A stretch of 64,000 bases of DNA from Corynebacterium urinipleomorphum (GTDB taxonomy: Bacteria > Actinomycetota > Actinomycetes > Mycobacteriales > Mycobacteriaceae), in contig NZ_LT706965.1 in the NCBI RefSeq assembly GCF_900155535.1, forward strand, positions 431,536-495,535. Reading direction: 5' to 3'. The position numbers and the translations under genes were made by a program. This document shows positions 46,056 to 56,404 of the stretch, piece by piece (the stretch's first letter is position 1; each line of letters starts with the position of its first letter). The notes under the pieces are model-generated. The model saw only the letters and a program-made list of their open reading frames with translations. It searched no databases and had not been told where the DNA came from.

Positions 46056-47501
46056 TTAACCCACCGATCCTTCCATCTGCAGTTCAATGAGGCGGTTGAG
46101 CTCCAGCGCGTACTCCATCGGGAGCTCCTTAGCAATCGGCTCGATGAAGCCGCGGACGATCATCGCCATCGCGTCTTCCTCAGAGATGCCGCGGGACATG
46201 AGGTAGAACAGCTGCTCCTCGCTCACCTTGGACACCTTCGCCTCGTGGCCCAGGGTCACGTGGTCGTTGCGGATGTCGTTGTACGGGTAGGTGTCCGTGC
46301 GGGAGATGTTGTCCACCAGCAGAGCGTCGCACTCGATGTTGGAGGTGGAGTTCTTCGCGTTGGCGTTGATCTGCACCAGACCGCGGTACGCCGCACGGCC
46401 GCCGTTGCGGGAGACAGACTTGGACACAATGTTGGAGGAGGTGTTCGGCGCCATGTGGACGACCTTCGCACCGGTGTCCTGGGTCTGGCCCTCGCCGCAG
46501 AACTGAGCGGACAGCACCTCGCCGCGGGCGTTCGGGCCGGTCATCCAGACAGCCGGGTACTTCATGTTCACCTTGGAGCCGATGTTGCCGTCGACCCACT
46601 CCATTGTGGCGCCTTCCTCGGCGCGGGCACGCTGGGTGACCAAGTTGTACACGTTGTTGGACCAGTTCTGGATCGTGGTGTAGCGGCAGCGCGCGTTCTT
46701 CTTCACGATGATCTCCACCACGGCCGCGTGCAGCGAGTCGGACTGGTAGATCGGCGCGGTGCAGCCCTCGACGTAGTGGACGTAAGCGTCCTCGTCGACG
46801 ACGATCAGGGTGCGCTCGAACTGGCCCATGTTCTCGGTGTTGATGCGGAAGTAAGCCTGCAGCGGGATCTCCACGTGAACGCCCTTGGGCACGTAGATGA
46901 AGGAGCCGCCGGACCACACAGCCGCGTTCAGGGCGGAGAACTTGTTGTCGCCGGCCGGGACGACGGAGCCGAAGTACTCCTTGAACAGCTCGGGGTACTC
47001 GCGCAGACCCGTGTCGGTGTCCACGAAGATCACGCCCTGCTCCTCAAGGTCCTCGCGGATCTTGTGGTAGACCACCTCGGACTCGTACTGGGCGGCCACA
47101 CCAGCGACGAGGCGCTGCTTCTCGGCCTCCGGGATGCCCAGCTTGTCGTAGGTGTTCTTGATGTCTTCCGGCAGGTCTTCCCAGCTCGTCGCCTGCTTCT
47201 CGGTGGAGCGGACGAAGTACTTGATCTGGTCGAAGTCGATGCCGGACAGGTCCGGACCCCAGTTCGGCAGGGGCTTCTTGTTGTAGATGTCCAGTGCCTT
47301 CAAGCGCTGCTCGAGCATCCACTCCGGCTCATTCTTGGCCTCGGAGATGGTGCGCACAACATCCTCGTCGAGACCGCGGCGGGCAGCGGAACCTGCCTCG
47401 TCAGAGTCGTGCCACCCGTAGTTGTACGGGCCCATGGACTCAATGATCTCGTCGTCGTTCATCGGCTTTTCCAGGCCGGGTGCGGGAGTCGTACTAGTCA
47501 T
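46056..47501 (-). CDS. sufB: Fe-S assembly scaffold SufB
   Basis: 481 residues from ATG 47501 ([18 protein letters not shown]). Conserved segments: [29 protein letters not shown], GTIVPAxDNKF-type ([21 protein letters not shown]), [13 protein letters not shown] with the scaffold Cys, [15 protein letters not shown], and the C-terminal [26 protein letters not shown] block. Scaffold on which [4Fe-4S] clusters are assembled. Its first 4 bp overlap sufR. Confidence 0.97.
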   Translation of the reverse strand: MTSTTPAPGLEKPMNDDEIIESMGPYNYGWHDSDEAGSAARRGLDEDVVRTISEAKNEPEWMLEQRLKALDIYNKKPLPNWGPDLSGIDFDQIKYFVRSTEKQATSWEDLPEDIKNTYDKLGIPEAEKQRLVAGVAAQYESEVVYHKIREDLEEQGVIFVDTDTGLREYPELFKEYFGSVVPAGDNKFSALNAAVWSGGSFIYVPKGVHVEIPLQAYFRINTENMGQFERTLIVVDEDAYVHYVEGCTAPIYQSDSLHAAVVEIIVKKNARCRYTTIQNWSNNVYNLVTQRARAEEGATMEWVDGNIGSKVNMKYPAVWMTGPNARGEVLSAQFCGEGQTQDTGAKVVHMAPNTSSNIVSKSVSRNGGRAAYRGLVQINANAKNSTSNIECDALLVDNISRTDTYPYNDIRNDHVTLGHEAKVSKVSEEQLFYLMSRGISEEDAMAMIVRGFIEPIAKELPMEYALELNRLIELQMEGSVG

Positions 47502-48217
47502 CGTCTCCGCTCCTTTCGCATTGTGGTTCCTCCAGCTTGGGTGCTCCTTGCGAGGCTGATGTGCGTCGTGCACACGCCGTCTCCGTTCGCGATCAGTGCC
47601 AACGGGGCGACAGTTGAGCCCACCAGCTCCGCAATTAACTCATGTTCAGCTTCACAGATTTCCGGGTATTCGGCCGCGACCGCATGGACCGGGCAGTGAT
47701 GCTGGCACAGTTGCAGACCCGAGCCTACGTGGTTCATTTCAGCGGCGTAACCATGGGCTGCGAAAGCGTCCGCGACGTGGTTCGCGGCCTCAGTCACATC
47801 CTCGGCACCACGGGTTTTCCGCTTATCGACGTCCCCCGCCACCCCCAGCATCCGCTCCGCCCGCTTGCGCGCGAGCCGCTTCACGGCTTCGCGGCCACCG
47901 AGTTCTTCTACTTCGGCAAAGGCGGCGAGTGCGAGCTCGTCGTAGCCGTTGCCGAAGCGGTCGCGGCCGCTGTCCGTGAGACGGTAGTGCTGGGCTGGCC
48001 GTCCCCGCGCGGGCTTCCCCGCGGGCGACTGGGCTGGAGCGTCGCATGCCTCCACTAGCTCGGAATCGAGCAACTTGTCTATGTGCCGGCGTACACCGGC
48101 AGGTGAGAGACCCACTTTCTCCGCGAGGCCGGCCGCCGTCGCCGGGCCGGACTGGAGCATGCACGACATGATGCGCCTGCGGGTCTGACCTTCGGTCGAC
48201 CGTTGAGCACCTGCCAT
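47498..48217 (-). CDS. sufR: SufR-type Fe-S-sensing transcriptional regulator
   Basis: 239 residues from ATG 48217. The N-terminal winged HTH ([37 protein letters not shown]) is followed by a [13 protein letters not shown] wing. Downstream cysteines, [21 protein letters not shown] and GDGVC, form the usual SufR cluster-ligand set. With an Fe-S cluster SufR represses the operon; apo-SufR releases it. First gene of the operon, overlapping sufB by 4 bp. A palindrome ACACTAGTGT 75 bp upstream may be its operator. Confidence 0.94.
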   Translation of the reverse strand: MAGAQRSTEGQTRRRIMSCMLQSGPATAAGLAEKVGLSPAGVRRHIDKLLDSELVEACDAPAQSPAGKPARGRPAQHYRLTDSGRDRFGNGYDELALAAFAEVEELGGREAVKRLARKRAERMLGVAGDVDKRKTRGAEDVTEAANHVADAFAAHGYAAEMNHVGSGLQLCQHHCPVHAVAAEYPEICEAEHELIAELVGSTVAPLALIANGDGVCTTHISLARSTQAGGTTMRKERRR

Positions 48218-48291
48218 TACTATTGCCCTGCCCTTTCCTTCAGAATGCGCCGTTGGCCCGCTCTTGCGCGGGGTCCCACAACCTTTAGACA

Positions 48292-48301
48292 ACACTAGTG
48301 T
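48292..48301. promoter_or_regulatory. Palindrome ACACTAGTGT, candidate SufR operator
   Basis: A perfect 10-bp palindrome in the 199 bp between the divergent sufR and mptB starts, with A/T-rich flanks (TTTAGACA before, TTAATT after) that could be -10/-35 elements of the suf promoter. Its position 75 bp upstream of sufR suits autorepression. Binding is inferred. Confidence 0.5.
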
Positions 48302-48404
48302 GCGTTAATTTCCGTCTTTCTTCAAGGGTGCCGTTGCACTCTTAGCCCCTGTCCGCCCCGCGGCGCGGGCAGTCACCTTCCAGCCCGGTTACTCACGGGT
48401 TTTG

Positions 48405-48410
48405 TACACT
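48405..48410 (+). promoter_or_regulatory. -10 element of mptB (probable leaderless transcript)
   Basis: TACACT, 6 bp before the GTG at 48417. With that spacing transcription would start at or next to the first base of the start codon, giving a leaderless message; no ribosome-binding site is seen in this gap. Leaderless genes are common in corynebacteria. Confidence 0.5.
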
Positions 48411-48416
48411 ACGTCT

Positions 48417-50126
48417 GTGAATTCGGAGCCCCGCGCAGACAACTCAGCCCTGGCCGCAACGGCCCCGGGTGACGCCGCTCAGCGCAGTCGCGGCCGCTCA
48501 CGCGTTGTGTCCGTCACCAGAGAGCTCCCCCGCTTCGGCCGGCCCGGTTCCCGCTCCGCGGAGCTTCACGCCGGTTCGCTCGGCGGGTCGTCCCCGATCT
48601 CGCCACCTTCCGCTGCTCCCTCTATGCGTGAGCGGAACCGCTTCGAGGTGCTGCGTGTTCTAGGGCTCATGGGCACCCTCCTCATCGCGCTCGGCGGGCT
48701 CGGGGGCGGCGCCTTACCGGTGGTCGACGCGTCCGCCACCTCCTTCACGTCGCTCCCATTGGGGGCGTGGATGGGGAGGATGATGTTGGCGTCGTCAAGC
48801 GTGGTGCTCGTAGGCGTCGTCTTCCTCGTTGTGGCCTGGCTGCTCATGGCCGTGTTCGTCGGTGCGGGTGGCGGGCCAGCCCGCGTCGGGGTGCCGACTT
48901 TGCTGCGCACATTCGGCGCATGGATCCTTCCGCTCATCTTCACCGCCCCGCTGTTCACGCAGGACATTTATTCCTATCTCGCGCAAGGCGCGATCGTTGA
49001 GCGCGGGATGGACCCGTACGCGGCCGGACCTGTCGAGCTCCTCGGCCACGAAGACCCGCTCGCGCGCAGCGTGCCGTTCATTTGGGCGGAATCGCCCTCG
49101 CCATACGGCCCCGTGGCTCTCGGAATCGCTAAAGTGATCGCGCAGATCACGGGGTCCTCGATCTTCTGGGGCGTGATCTGCCACCGTCTCGTGTCACTGC
49201 TGGGCGTGGCAGCGGCAGCGTGGGCGATCGTCGCCTTAGCGCGCCGCTGCGGTGTCAATCGTTCCGCCGCTGTCTGGCTGGGGGTGCTCAACCCGCTGGT
49301 TGTGCTGCACCTCATTGGTGGAATTCACAACGAGGCCGTGATGATGGGCATTCTGCTCGTGGGTCTCGAACTGGGTTTGCGCGGTGTCGACCGGCTGGAT
49401 GCCGCAGCGGGTTGGGGCCTGCTTATTGCGTCCGGGGTTTTGATCAGCTGCGCGGGAATGGTCAAAGTGACCGGTTTCCTGGCTCTCGGCTTCGTCGGGA
49501 TGGCACTTGCGCGCCACTGGGGCGGCATCCTCGGAATTGCGCGCGCCGTAGCGGTCCAGTCAACGGTGATGATCGCATCCGTTGCCGCCGCCACCGCCAT
49601 CACCGGGATCGGGCTCGGGTGGGTGACGGGACAAGGCGGTGCCGCAACGATCCGCAGCTGGCTATCGCTCACCACCGATATCGGCGTGATCTCCGCGTTC
49701 ATCGGCCAGCTGCTCGGTCTCGGCGACCACTCGGAGGCTGCGCTTGTCGTGACTAGGACGTGCGGGCTGCTCATCGCCGCCGGCTTCGTCGTGCGCATGC
49801 TGTGGGCGACGTACAAAGGCACGATTCACCCCGTTGGGGGGCTCGGCGTGTCCACGCTCGTGCTTGTCTTCCTTTTCCCTGTCGTCCACCCCTGGTATCC
49901 CCTGTGGGGCATCATGCCGCTGGCTGGCTGGGCTAACCGCACCTTCTTCCGCGCTGGTACAGCCGCCTACTGCGCGCTCTTCAGCTTCACCGTGCTCCCC
50001 CGCGGGCTCGCGCTCCCTCCGGCGGCGGTGGCGACAATTTACGTCAATGCTCTGCTCGCAGTCCTCGTTATCGGTGCCTGTGCATGGGCGTGGTTCCGGA
50101 TTCGTAGTAAAAAAGTTCTACACTAA
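48417..50126 (+). CDS. mptB: Alpha-(1->6)-mannosyltransferase MptB-type (GT-C)
   Basis: About 569 residues, a polytopic membrane protein with ~12 helices, using polyprenyl-phosphate mannose outside the membrane to build the alpha-1,6-mannan core of lipomannan. After a ~75-residue Ser/Ala/Arg-rich cytosolic lead, helices begin at FEVLRVLGLMGTLLIALGGLGG. The first large loop holds FTQDIYSYLAQGAIVERGMDPYAAGP, the GT-C acidic loop with the catalytic Asp. Later PVVHPWYPLWGIMPLAGWA is typical. Same place as Rv1459c, beside sufR (Rv1460). Start GTG 48417; a TTG five codons upstream is less likely. Confidence 0.92.
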   Translation: MNSEPRADNSALAATAPGDAAQRSRGRSRVVSVTRELPRFGRPGSRSAELHAGSLGGSSPISPPSAAPSMRERNRFEVLRVLGLMGTLLIALGGLGGGALPVVDASATSFTSLPLGAWMGRMMLASSSVVLVGVVFLVVAWLLMAVFVGAGGGPARVGVPTLLRTFGAWILPLIFTAPLFTQDIYSYLAQGAIVERGMDPYAAGPVELLGHEDPLARSVPFIWAESPSPYGPVALGIAKVIAQITGSSIFWGVICHRLVSLLGVAAAAWAIVALARRCGVNRSAAVWLGVLNPLVVLHLIGGIHNEAVMMGILLVGLELGLRGVDRLDAAAGWGLLIASGVLISCAGMVKVTGFLALGFVGMALARHWGGILGIARAVAVQSTVMIASVAAATAITGIGLGWVTGQGGAATIRSWLSLTTDIGVISAFIGQLLGLGDHSEAALVVTRTCGLLIAAGFVVRMLWATYKGTIHPVGGLGVSTLVLVFLFPVVHPWYPLWGIMPLAGWANRTFFRAGTAAYCALFSFTVLPRGLALPPAAVATIYVNALLAVLVIGACAWAWFRIRSKKVLH

Positions 50127-50131
50127 GCGCG

Positions 50132-51106
50132 ATGAAACTTGCACGATCCACAGGCTCAGCCAGCCACTCGGTGCCGCGCGAGACTACCGCGGCAGGGTCG
50201 TCAGCGGCGCTCGAGCTCCACGACGTGGTCAAGACCTTCGGGTCCACGACCGCTGTCGACCACCTGTCATTCACCGCGCGCCGCGGCGAGGTCCTCGCGT
50301 TGCTGGGCCCCAACGGTGCCGGTAAGACCACGACCATTGAGATGTGCGAGGGCTTCACTGCCCCAACAAGCGGCTCGATTTCTGTCTTGGGAATGGATCC
50401 GCAGCGCGAAGGCGAGCAAGTCCGCAAACGGATCGGAATCATGCTCCAAGGCGGCGGTTCCTATTCCGGTATCCGTGTCAAGGAAATGCTCGAATTGACC
50501 GCTTCCTACAACGCGCATCCACTCGATCCGTCGTGGCTCATGGACATCCTCGGCCTGAACAAGGTGGCAAAGACAACGTACCGCCGCTTGTCGGGAGGCC
50601 AGCAGCAGCGTCTTTCGCTCGCGCTGGCATTGATCGGCCGGCCCGAGCTCGTCTTCCTCGACGAACCGACAGCCGGCATGGACGCGCAATCCCGCCACGC
50701 AGTCTGGGGGCTCGTCGAAGCTCTCAAACGCGACGGCGTCACAGTCATCCTGACCACCCACCTCATGGACGAAGCGGAACGCCTCGCCGACAACGTGGTC
50801 ATCATCGACCGCGGTTCCGTTGTCGCATCGGGCTCGCCGCAAGAGCTCACGGACACCGGCGACCACCCCGCCCTGCACATCCGCACCGACCGTCCGCTCG
50901 ACCTCACGGCGGTCCCCGCCGAAGCATCGCTTATCGACGACACCCCCCTCACCTACCGCCTACACTCCGCCGGCGACCCGCAGGCTATAGCCGCGATCGC
51001 CTCCGAAGCTGCACGGCAGAACGTCCTGATCAAGGAACTCGGTCTACACCACCGCACCCTCGAGGACGTCTTCCTTGATCTCACCGGCCGGGAATTGAGG
51101 CCTTGA
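50132..51106 (+). CDS. ABC transporter ATP-binding protein (DrrA-type)
   Basis: 324 residues. One ABC domain: Walker A LLGPNGAGKTTTIEM, Q-loop IMLQGGGSYSGIRV, signature RRLSGGQQQRLSLALAL, Walker B LVFLDEPTAGMDAQS, H-loop LTTHLMDEAERLAD. A C-terminal ~90-residue DrrA-like domain follows. It starts 5 bp after mptB; the permease starts 5 bp after its stop. Homologue of Rv1458c. Exported substrate unknown; the conserved link to mptB and ctaA is shared across mycolata. Confidence 0.93.
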   Translation: MKLARSTGSASHSVPRETTAAGSSAALELHDVVKTFGSTTAVDHLSFTARRGEVLALLGPNGAGKTTTIEMCEGFTAPTSGSISVLGMDPQREGEQVRKRIGIMLQGGGSYSGIRVKEMLELTASYNAHPLDPSWLMDILGLNKVAKTTYRRLSGGQQQRLSLALALIGRPELVFLDEPTAGMDAQSRHAVWGLVEALKRDGVTVILTTHLMDEAERLADNVVIIDRGSVVASGSPQELTDTGDHPALHIRTDRPLDLTAVPAEASLIDDTPLTYRLHSAGDPQAIAAIASEAARQNVLIKELGLHHRTLEDVFLDLTGRELRP

Positions 51107-51111
51107 TTCAT

Positions 51112-51888
51112 ATGAGCACTACTGCTGAGAAATTCGCGCCGGGCACGTTCACCCCGGCACCACAACGCTCTAGCGCCACGCGAATGATCGCTGCGCAGGG
51201 CCGCATCGAAGCTCTTCTCTTGCTGCGCCACGGCGAACAAATCCTCGTGAACCTACTCATCCCCGCGGCCATCCTGATCGGTGCGGCGCTGGTGCCGGTG
51301 CTCGGTGAGCAGACCAGCTTGGAGCAGATCGTCACCATGGTTTTCTCTATCGCCGCTGCGTCCGCCGGCTTCACAGGGCAAGCGATCTCCCTGGCTTTCG
51401 ACCGCAGATACGGCGCATTGAAACGCACCGGCGCCTCCGGTGTTCCCGCGTGGACGATCATCGCTGGCAAGGTGCTGGGGGTTCTAGCGACTGTGCTGGT
51501 CCAAATCGTGGTGCTCGGTGGAATCGCCCTCGTCCTTGGTTGGCGAGTCTCTGCGGGCGGTGCTGTCCTCGGGTTTATGACTTTGCTCGCCGGTGTCACC
51601 ACCTTCACCGCCTTGGGTTTGCTGCTCGGAGGGACCCAGTCCTCCGAGATCGTCCTCGCCTGCGCCAACTTCATCTGGCTGGTCATGCTCGCTGTTTTGG
51701 GCTGGGTGGTGTATTCCGGCAATCTGGGCACCCCGGGCGTGTGGGACCTCGTTCCCTCGGTCGCGCTCGCCGATGCTATGGACGGTGCCCTCGCCGCCAC
51801 CATCCACCCTTGGGCATGGCTGTCCCTCATCGGGTGGGCCGTTTTCGCCGTCGCGGGAACTATCCGGTGGTTCAGATTCGACGGATAA
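51112..51888 (+). CDS. ABC-2-type exporter permease
   Basis: 258 residues, six membrane helices (ILVNLLIPAAILIGAALVPVLG, VTMVFSIAAASAGFTGQAISLAF, WTIIAGKVLGVLATVLVQIVVLG, and others), with FDRRYGALKRTGASG between helices 2 and 3 as in DrrB-type permeases. ATG 51112 chosen (MSTTAEKFAPGTF); a TTG three codons earlier is possible. Forms the exporter with the ATPase encoded just upstream. Homologue of Rv1457c. Confidence 0.9.
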   Translation: MSTTAEKFAPGTFTPAPQRSSATRMIAAQGRIEALLLLRHGEQILVNLLIPAAILIGAALVPVLGEQTSLEQIVTMVFSIAAASAGFTGQAISLAFDRRYGALKRTGASGVPAWTIIAGKVLGVLATVLVQIVVLGGIALVLGWRVSAGGAVLGFMTLLAGVTTFTALGLLLGGTQSSEIVLACANFIWLVMLAVLGWVVYSGNLGTPGVWDLVPSVALADAMDGALAATIHPWAWLSLIGWAVFAVAGTIRWFRFDG

Positions 51889-51954
51889 GATGACCGGACC
51901 GCAGAAACACTCGCTCATACTCGACCACAATCACGTGAAAGGCACGATCTGACC

Positions 51955-52941
51955 GTGAGCACCTCGACTTCTACTCAGCCCGCCGACTCCCGCAGTTTCG
52001 GCGAGCGTCTGAAAAGTGTGCCGACGCTGAAAACCCAGCGCATCCTCGCCCTCATCGTCCTCATCGCGCAGGCGGGCATCACCTTTACTGGCTCGTTGGT
52101 CCGCGTCACCGGCTCCGGCCTCGGCTGCGACACGTGGCCGTTGTGCCACGAAGGTTCGCTCTTCCCTGTCCCGGGCGCGAACCCGTGGGTGCACCAGCTC
52201 ATCGAATTCGGCAACCGCACCCTGACTTTCGTCGTGGCTGCCGCGACGATCGTGCTGTTCGTGGCGGTGCTGCGGGCGAATCGTCGTCAAGAAATCATTG
52301 CGCTTTCAGTCATCTCCGGACTCGGAGTCGTGGTCCAGGCCATCATCGGTGGAATCTCGGTCCTGCTCGACCTGCGCTGGTGGTCCGTGGCGATCCACTT
52401 CCTGCCTTCGATGATCCTCGTGTTTGTCGCGGCTGTGCTCTACATGCGCATCGCGGAACCCGACGATGTCGCCCCCACCCGCCGGTACTCCCCGACCGCA
52501 CGCTGGCTCGTCGTAGCCGCCGCGGTCGCCCTGTGCCTCGTCCTTGTCACCGGCACCATGGTCACCGGATCCGGCCCCCACGCCGGCGACGCCGCAGCAG
52601 GCATGGAGGGACGCCTCGAGCTGCCCACCCGCACGCTCGCCTACGTCCACGCCGCATGCATGTACATCTACCTCGCGTTCACGCTGCTGTCCGTGTACAT
52701 CCTGCGGCGCAACAACGCCCCGAAAGACGCATTCAACACGTCCCTGGTGCTCGTCGCCATGATCGTGGTCCAGTGGGCCATCGGCGTCGGCCAGTTCTAC
52801 CTCGGTGTCCCCCGCTGGACCGTGCCGCTACACATCCTCATGTCCGGTGTGGTCGTCGCGTTCACCGCGTTCCTGTTCAGCCACGGCAACCGCCGGCTGC
52901 CGCTGCTTGAACCGCACCAATACAACACCGCGACGTCGTAA
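51955..52941 (+). CDS. ctaA: Heme A synthase CtaA
   Basis: 328-residue, 8-helix membrane enzyme that oxidises the C8 methyl of heme o to give heme a for the aa3 oxidase. Two similar four-helix halves: first with VRVTGSGLGCDTWPLCHEGSLFP and VHQLIEFGNR (heme His), second with MVTGSGPHAGDA and YVHAACMYIY. Start GTG 51955. Same neighbour order as Rv1458c-Rv1456c. Completes with ctaB (54036-54968) the heme a route. Confidence 0.95.
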   Translation: MSTSTSTQPADSRSFGERLKSVPTLKTQRILALIVLIAQAGITFTGSLVRVTGSGLGCDTWPLCHEGSLFPVPGANPWVHQLIEFGNRTLTFVVAAATIVLFVAVLRANRRQEIIALSVISGLGVVVQAIIGGISVLLDLRWWSVAIHFLPSMILVFVAAVLYMRIAEPDDVAPTRRYSPTARWLVVAAAVALCLVLVTGTMVTGSGPHAGDAAAGMEGRLELPTRTLAYVHAACMYIYLAFTLLSVYILRRNNAPKDAFNTSLVLVAMIVVQWAIGVGQFYLGVPRWTVPLHILMSGVVVAFTAFLFSHGNRRLPLLEPHQYNTATS

Positions 52942-52983
52942 AGCGCGGGACCGGGCCCCGCTGAACGCGTAGCCTGGGTGGGT

Positions 52984-53949
52984 ATGAAGGCTATCCAGAT
53001 CACCGAGAACGGCGGACCTGACGTCCTAGTACTTGCGGACGTCCCCGCGCCCACCCCCTCCCCCGACCAAGTGCTGGTCAAGGTCGCCTACGCGGGTGTC
53101 AACTACATCGACACCTACTACCGCGAGGGGATCTACCACTCGGAGCTCCCGTTCATTCCCGGACTCGAAGGCTGTGGCGAAGTCGTGGAGGATCCAACCG
53201 GCGAGATCGCTCCCGGCACTGTCGTTGCCTGGGACTCCGCACCCGGCTCGTACGCGGAGTACGTGTGCGTCGACCGCAACCGCCTTGTGGCAGTGCCGGA
53301 CTCGATCCCGGCGAGCGTTGCGGCGACCATGTTCTTGCAGGGAATCACCGCGCACTACCTCCTCTACGGCGTCCGCGACACGAAAGAGGGCGACACGCTG
53401 CTCATTACCGCCGGTGCCGGCGGTGTGGGGCTGCTGCTCACCCAGCTCGCAGCGGCGCAGGGTGCGACGGTGTACTCCGTTGTCTCCACCGACGAAAAAG
53501 AAAAGCTGGCCTACGATGCCGGCGCCACCGAGGTGTTCCGCTACAGCGACGACCTCGCGGAGATGGTCCGCCGCCGCAACGGCGGCCGCGGTGTGGACGT
53601 TGTCTACGACGGAGTGGGCAAAGACACCTTCGGTGAGTCGCTGGAAGCCGTGCGCCCCCGCGGCCTCGTCTGCCTCTTCGGCGCGGCTTCAGGCCCGGTG
53701 GACCCGATCGACCCGCAGCTACTCAACACCCACGGATCGATCTTCCTGACCCGCCCATCCATCGGCGCCTACACCGCCACTGACGACGAATTCCGGATGC
53801 GCGCGCAGGCCGTGGTCCGCGCAGTGGACGACGGAACGCTCACCCTCCGCGTCCAGGAGCCGTACGCGCTTTCTCACGCTGCCCAGGCCCACAAAGATCT
53901 TCAAGGCCGTAAGACGACCGGATCGATCGTGCTTAAGGTCGCCGACTAG
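52984..53949 (+). CDS. qor: NADPH:quinone oxidoreductase-type medium-chain dehydrogenase
   Basis: 321 residues, zinc-free MDR family. GroES-like N-terminal domain: VAYAGVNYIDTYYREGIY and FIPGLEGCGEVVED; nucleotide domain with LLITAGAGGVGLLLTQLAAAQGA. VDVVYDGVGKDTFGESLEAV follows. Zeta-crystallin/QOR1 group. ATG 52984 is taken, 2 codons after an in-frame GTG. It lies after ctaA and converges on ctaB, as in C. glutamicum (43 bp after ctaA). Confidence 0.93.
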   Translation: MKAIQITENGGPDVLVLADVPAPTPSPDQVLVKVAYAGVNYIDTYYREGIYHSELPFIPGLEGCGEVVEDPTGEIAPGTVVAWDSAPGSYAEYVCVDRNRLVAVPDSIPASVAATMFLQGITAHYLLYGVRDTKEGDTLLITAGAGGVGLLLTQLAAAQGATVYSVVSTDEKEKLAYDAGATEVFRYSDDLAEMVRRRNGGRGVDVVYDGVGKDTFGESLEAVRPRGLVCLFGAASGPVDPIDPQLLNTHGSIFLTRPSIGAYTATDDEFRMRAQAVVRAVDDGTLTLRVQEPYALSHAAQAHKDLQGRKTTGSIVLKVAD

Positions 53950-54035
53950 CAGGGCCTAGCTGCGCCTAGCGGTGATTAACAGCCCGGGGGCTCATTGCAC
54001 CCCGCCCCCGTGGGTGCATCTGCGCGGCGCAGCTT

Positions 54036-54968
54036 CTAACCGACTAGCCCGCCACCGACGATCTCGCCTAGCGTCTCCAGCCCGAAGACAGCGTCCACGG
54101 ACAGGCCGAGGAACAACGCCGCCAAGTAGTTGTTCGACAAAATGAACAGCTTGAGCGGTTTGACATCGCCACCCGCTTTCACGCCGGCGTGCAAGCGCGT
54201 CGCCATGACCAAGAATGCGCCGCCGGACAGCAGCGCCACAGCGAAGTACACCCACGACGCAGCGGGAACGAGCAGCAGCGATGTGATCACGGTCAGCCAG
54301 GAGTACAGAACAATCTGGCGGGTGGTGGCCTCTGGCGTTGCCACGACGGGGAGCATCGGCACTTCGGCGCGCTCGTAGTCGTCGCGGTACTTCATCGCCA
54401 AGGCCCAGGTGTGCGGCGGTGTCCAGAAGAAGATGATCATGAACAGCACAATCGCCTGCCACCACTGGTCGGCGCTGCCGTCGATGACGTGGCCGCGGAT
54501 CACTGCCCAGCCGACGAGGACTGGCATGCAGCCGGCCGCGCCGCCCCAAATCACGTTCTGCCACGTCTTGCGCTTGAGCCACTTCGTGTAGACGAAAATG
54601 TAGAACCAGTTGGTCAGGACGATGAAGAACGCCGCGAGCCACGAACGGCACACTAACCCAAGCCACAGCACGGATAGCACGAGCAACGCCCACGCGAAGA
54701 TGCGGGCGCGTTCCTTCGTCACGGTGTGGCGCACGAGCGGGCGTGCGCGGGTACGGCCCATTTTCTGGTCAATGTCGTAATCGACGACCATGTTGAACGT
54801 GTTCGCCGCGGCGGCACCCATCCAGCCCCCGAACAGCGTCGCCAGAATCAGCCAGACGTGCACTTCGCCGCGATCAGCTTGCAGCATCGCGGGGATAGCG
54901 GCGACCAGCAAAAGCTCGATGACCCGCGGCTTAGTCAACGCGAAGTACGCTTTGACGGTCTCCAACAC
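54036..54968 (-). CDS. ctaB: Protoheme IX farnesyltransferase CtaB
   Basis: 310 residues, UbiA-family membrane prenyltransferase attaching farnesyl to heme b to give heme o. Asp-rich motifs: [24 protein letters not shown] and the second motif [16 protein letters not shown]. The N-terminal [13 protein letters not shown] is the family opening; nine hydrophobic helices. Start ATG 54968. Divergent from capA here; in other corynebacteria it is divergent from tkt. Confidence 0.96.
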   Translation of the reverse strand: MLETVKAYFALTKPRVIELLLVAAIPAMLQADRGEVHVWLILATLFGGWMGAAAANTFNMVVDYDIDQKMGRTRARPLVRHTVTKERARIFAWALLVLSVLWLGLVCRSWLAAFFIVLTNWFYIFVYTKWLKRKTWQNVIWGGAAGCMPVLVGWAVIRGHVIDGSADQWWQAIVLFMIIFFWTPPHTWALAMKYRDDYERAEVPMLPVVATPEATTRQIVLYSWLTVITSLLLVPAASWVYFAVALLSGGAFLVMATRLHAGVKAGGDVKPLKLFILSNNYLAALFLGLSVDAVFGLETLGEIVGGGLVG

Positions 54969-55137
54969 AACTCCTCATTCAGCGCGGTTTTTTGTTGGGG
55001 ACTAGTCGCAGCCATGCGCGCATTAGTTCCCGCGCTTATCGACGCCCCGTTCTCTCGTCCTACGCATCCTAGTCCCCGCCAGCACCCGCATGAAATTAAC
55101 GCGCGAACCCGGCGGGTCCGTTGTTAAATAATCTCTT

Positions 55138-56404
55138 ATGATTCTGCGCCGCTCCTTTCGTCCCGCCGCGTCGGCCGTTGCCCTTCTGACGGCTGGTGCC
55201 GTTCTCGCCGGGTGCACCATCGGTGGATCCGGCGACAATAGCGCACACAGCCCGGGCTCCCCCGCTGCTTCGGCGCCGGCTTCCGCGACCTCCCGCGTCG
55301 ATGAAGCGAAGAGCAGCGCTGAGGAAAGTCCCGCTCCCCACTTCACGGAGGCGTCGGTGACGATCCGGTCCGTCGGCGACATCCTCATCCACAGCGAGGT
55401 CTATACCGACGCCGCAACGAACGCCGCGATGAATGCGACAGCAAGCGCCACAGGGGAAGGCGGCACCGCGGCGGCAGGAGGTTACGACTTCGCGCCGATG
55501 CTTGCCCCGGTGGCGAAATACATGCGCAACGCCGACATCACCACCGCCAACATGGAGGTGCCCGTCGCGGGGCCGGCCTTCGAGCTGTCCGGCTACCCGG
55601 CGTTCAACTCCCCGCCGCAGATTATCGATGCACTGAACGGCGCAGGTGTGGACATCGTCAACAACGCCACCAATCACTCGATGGATAGGGGGACGGGGGG
55701 GCGTTGAGGCGTCGACAAGCAATATGCGTGAACGCGGAATGCTGTACATGGGCAGCTTCGCTTCCCCGCAGGATCGTGCGACGCCGCGAATCATCGAGCG
55801 CAACGGGCTGAAAATCGGGTTCCTTGCGTACACGTACGGCACGAACGGCATTCCCGTACCCGCGGGCGAAGAGTACTCCGTGAACCTCATCGACCCGGAA
55901 CTGATGCGCGGCGACATCACAGCGCTGCGCGACGACGTCGACATCCTCATCGTCATCCTCCACGCCGGCGAAGAGTACGAATCGCTGCCGGTCCAGGCGC
56001 AGCTCGACGCCGCCGACACCGCCCGCAACGCCGGCGCCGACTTCGTGCTCGGCGGGCACCCCCACATCCTCGAGCCCTTCCAGCGCTACCCAGAAAATGA
56101 ACCCGGGCTCGGCGTGTGGTTCTCCCACGGTAATTTCCTGCACGGCCAATACGACGAGCGAACCAAGTACGGCGGCATCGGCGAGTACACCATCACCCGC
56201 CGCGCCGACGGCACCTTGAGCCTGGGCCGCATCCGTTTCATGCCCACCTACACCGTGGGCATGCCCCACTCGTCCCATTACAAAGTCATTCCACTTGCTG
56301 ACGCCCGCCATCTCCCCTGGGTCGACGTCGACCAATCCCGCGCCGACATCACCGCCCTCATGAACACCTACACACCCGTCGAGGTCGTCGACTACCTCGA
56401 CTGA
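55138..56404 (+). pseudogene. CapA-family (PgsA-like) lipoprotein, frameshifted in a G7 tract
   Basis: A metallophosphatase-like CapA protein. The signal peptide (RPAASAVALLTAGAVLAGC) ends in lipobox LAGC. The first frame runs SVGDILIHSEVYTDAA ... DIVNNATNHSMDRGTGG and stops at 55707; the matching frame continues VEASTSNMRERGMLYMGS ... LGGHPHILEPFQ and ends at 56404. Removing one G from the run at 55695-55701 restores one open frame across the NHSMDRG...G joint. Either a real frameshift, phase variation, or a sequencing error. It sits between ctaB and tkt. Start ATG 55138 has TAATCT just upstream and no ribosome site, so probably leaderless. Original role likely in envelope polymer handling. 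Confidence 0.88.

Noticed and set aside
53950-54035. Short GC-rich hairpins (for example TGCACCC...GGGTGCA) between qor and ctaB
   Set aside because: Possibly a bidirectional terminator for the convergent genes, but no T-run follows on either strand and several alternative pairings exist.
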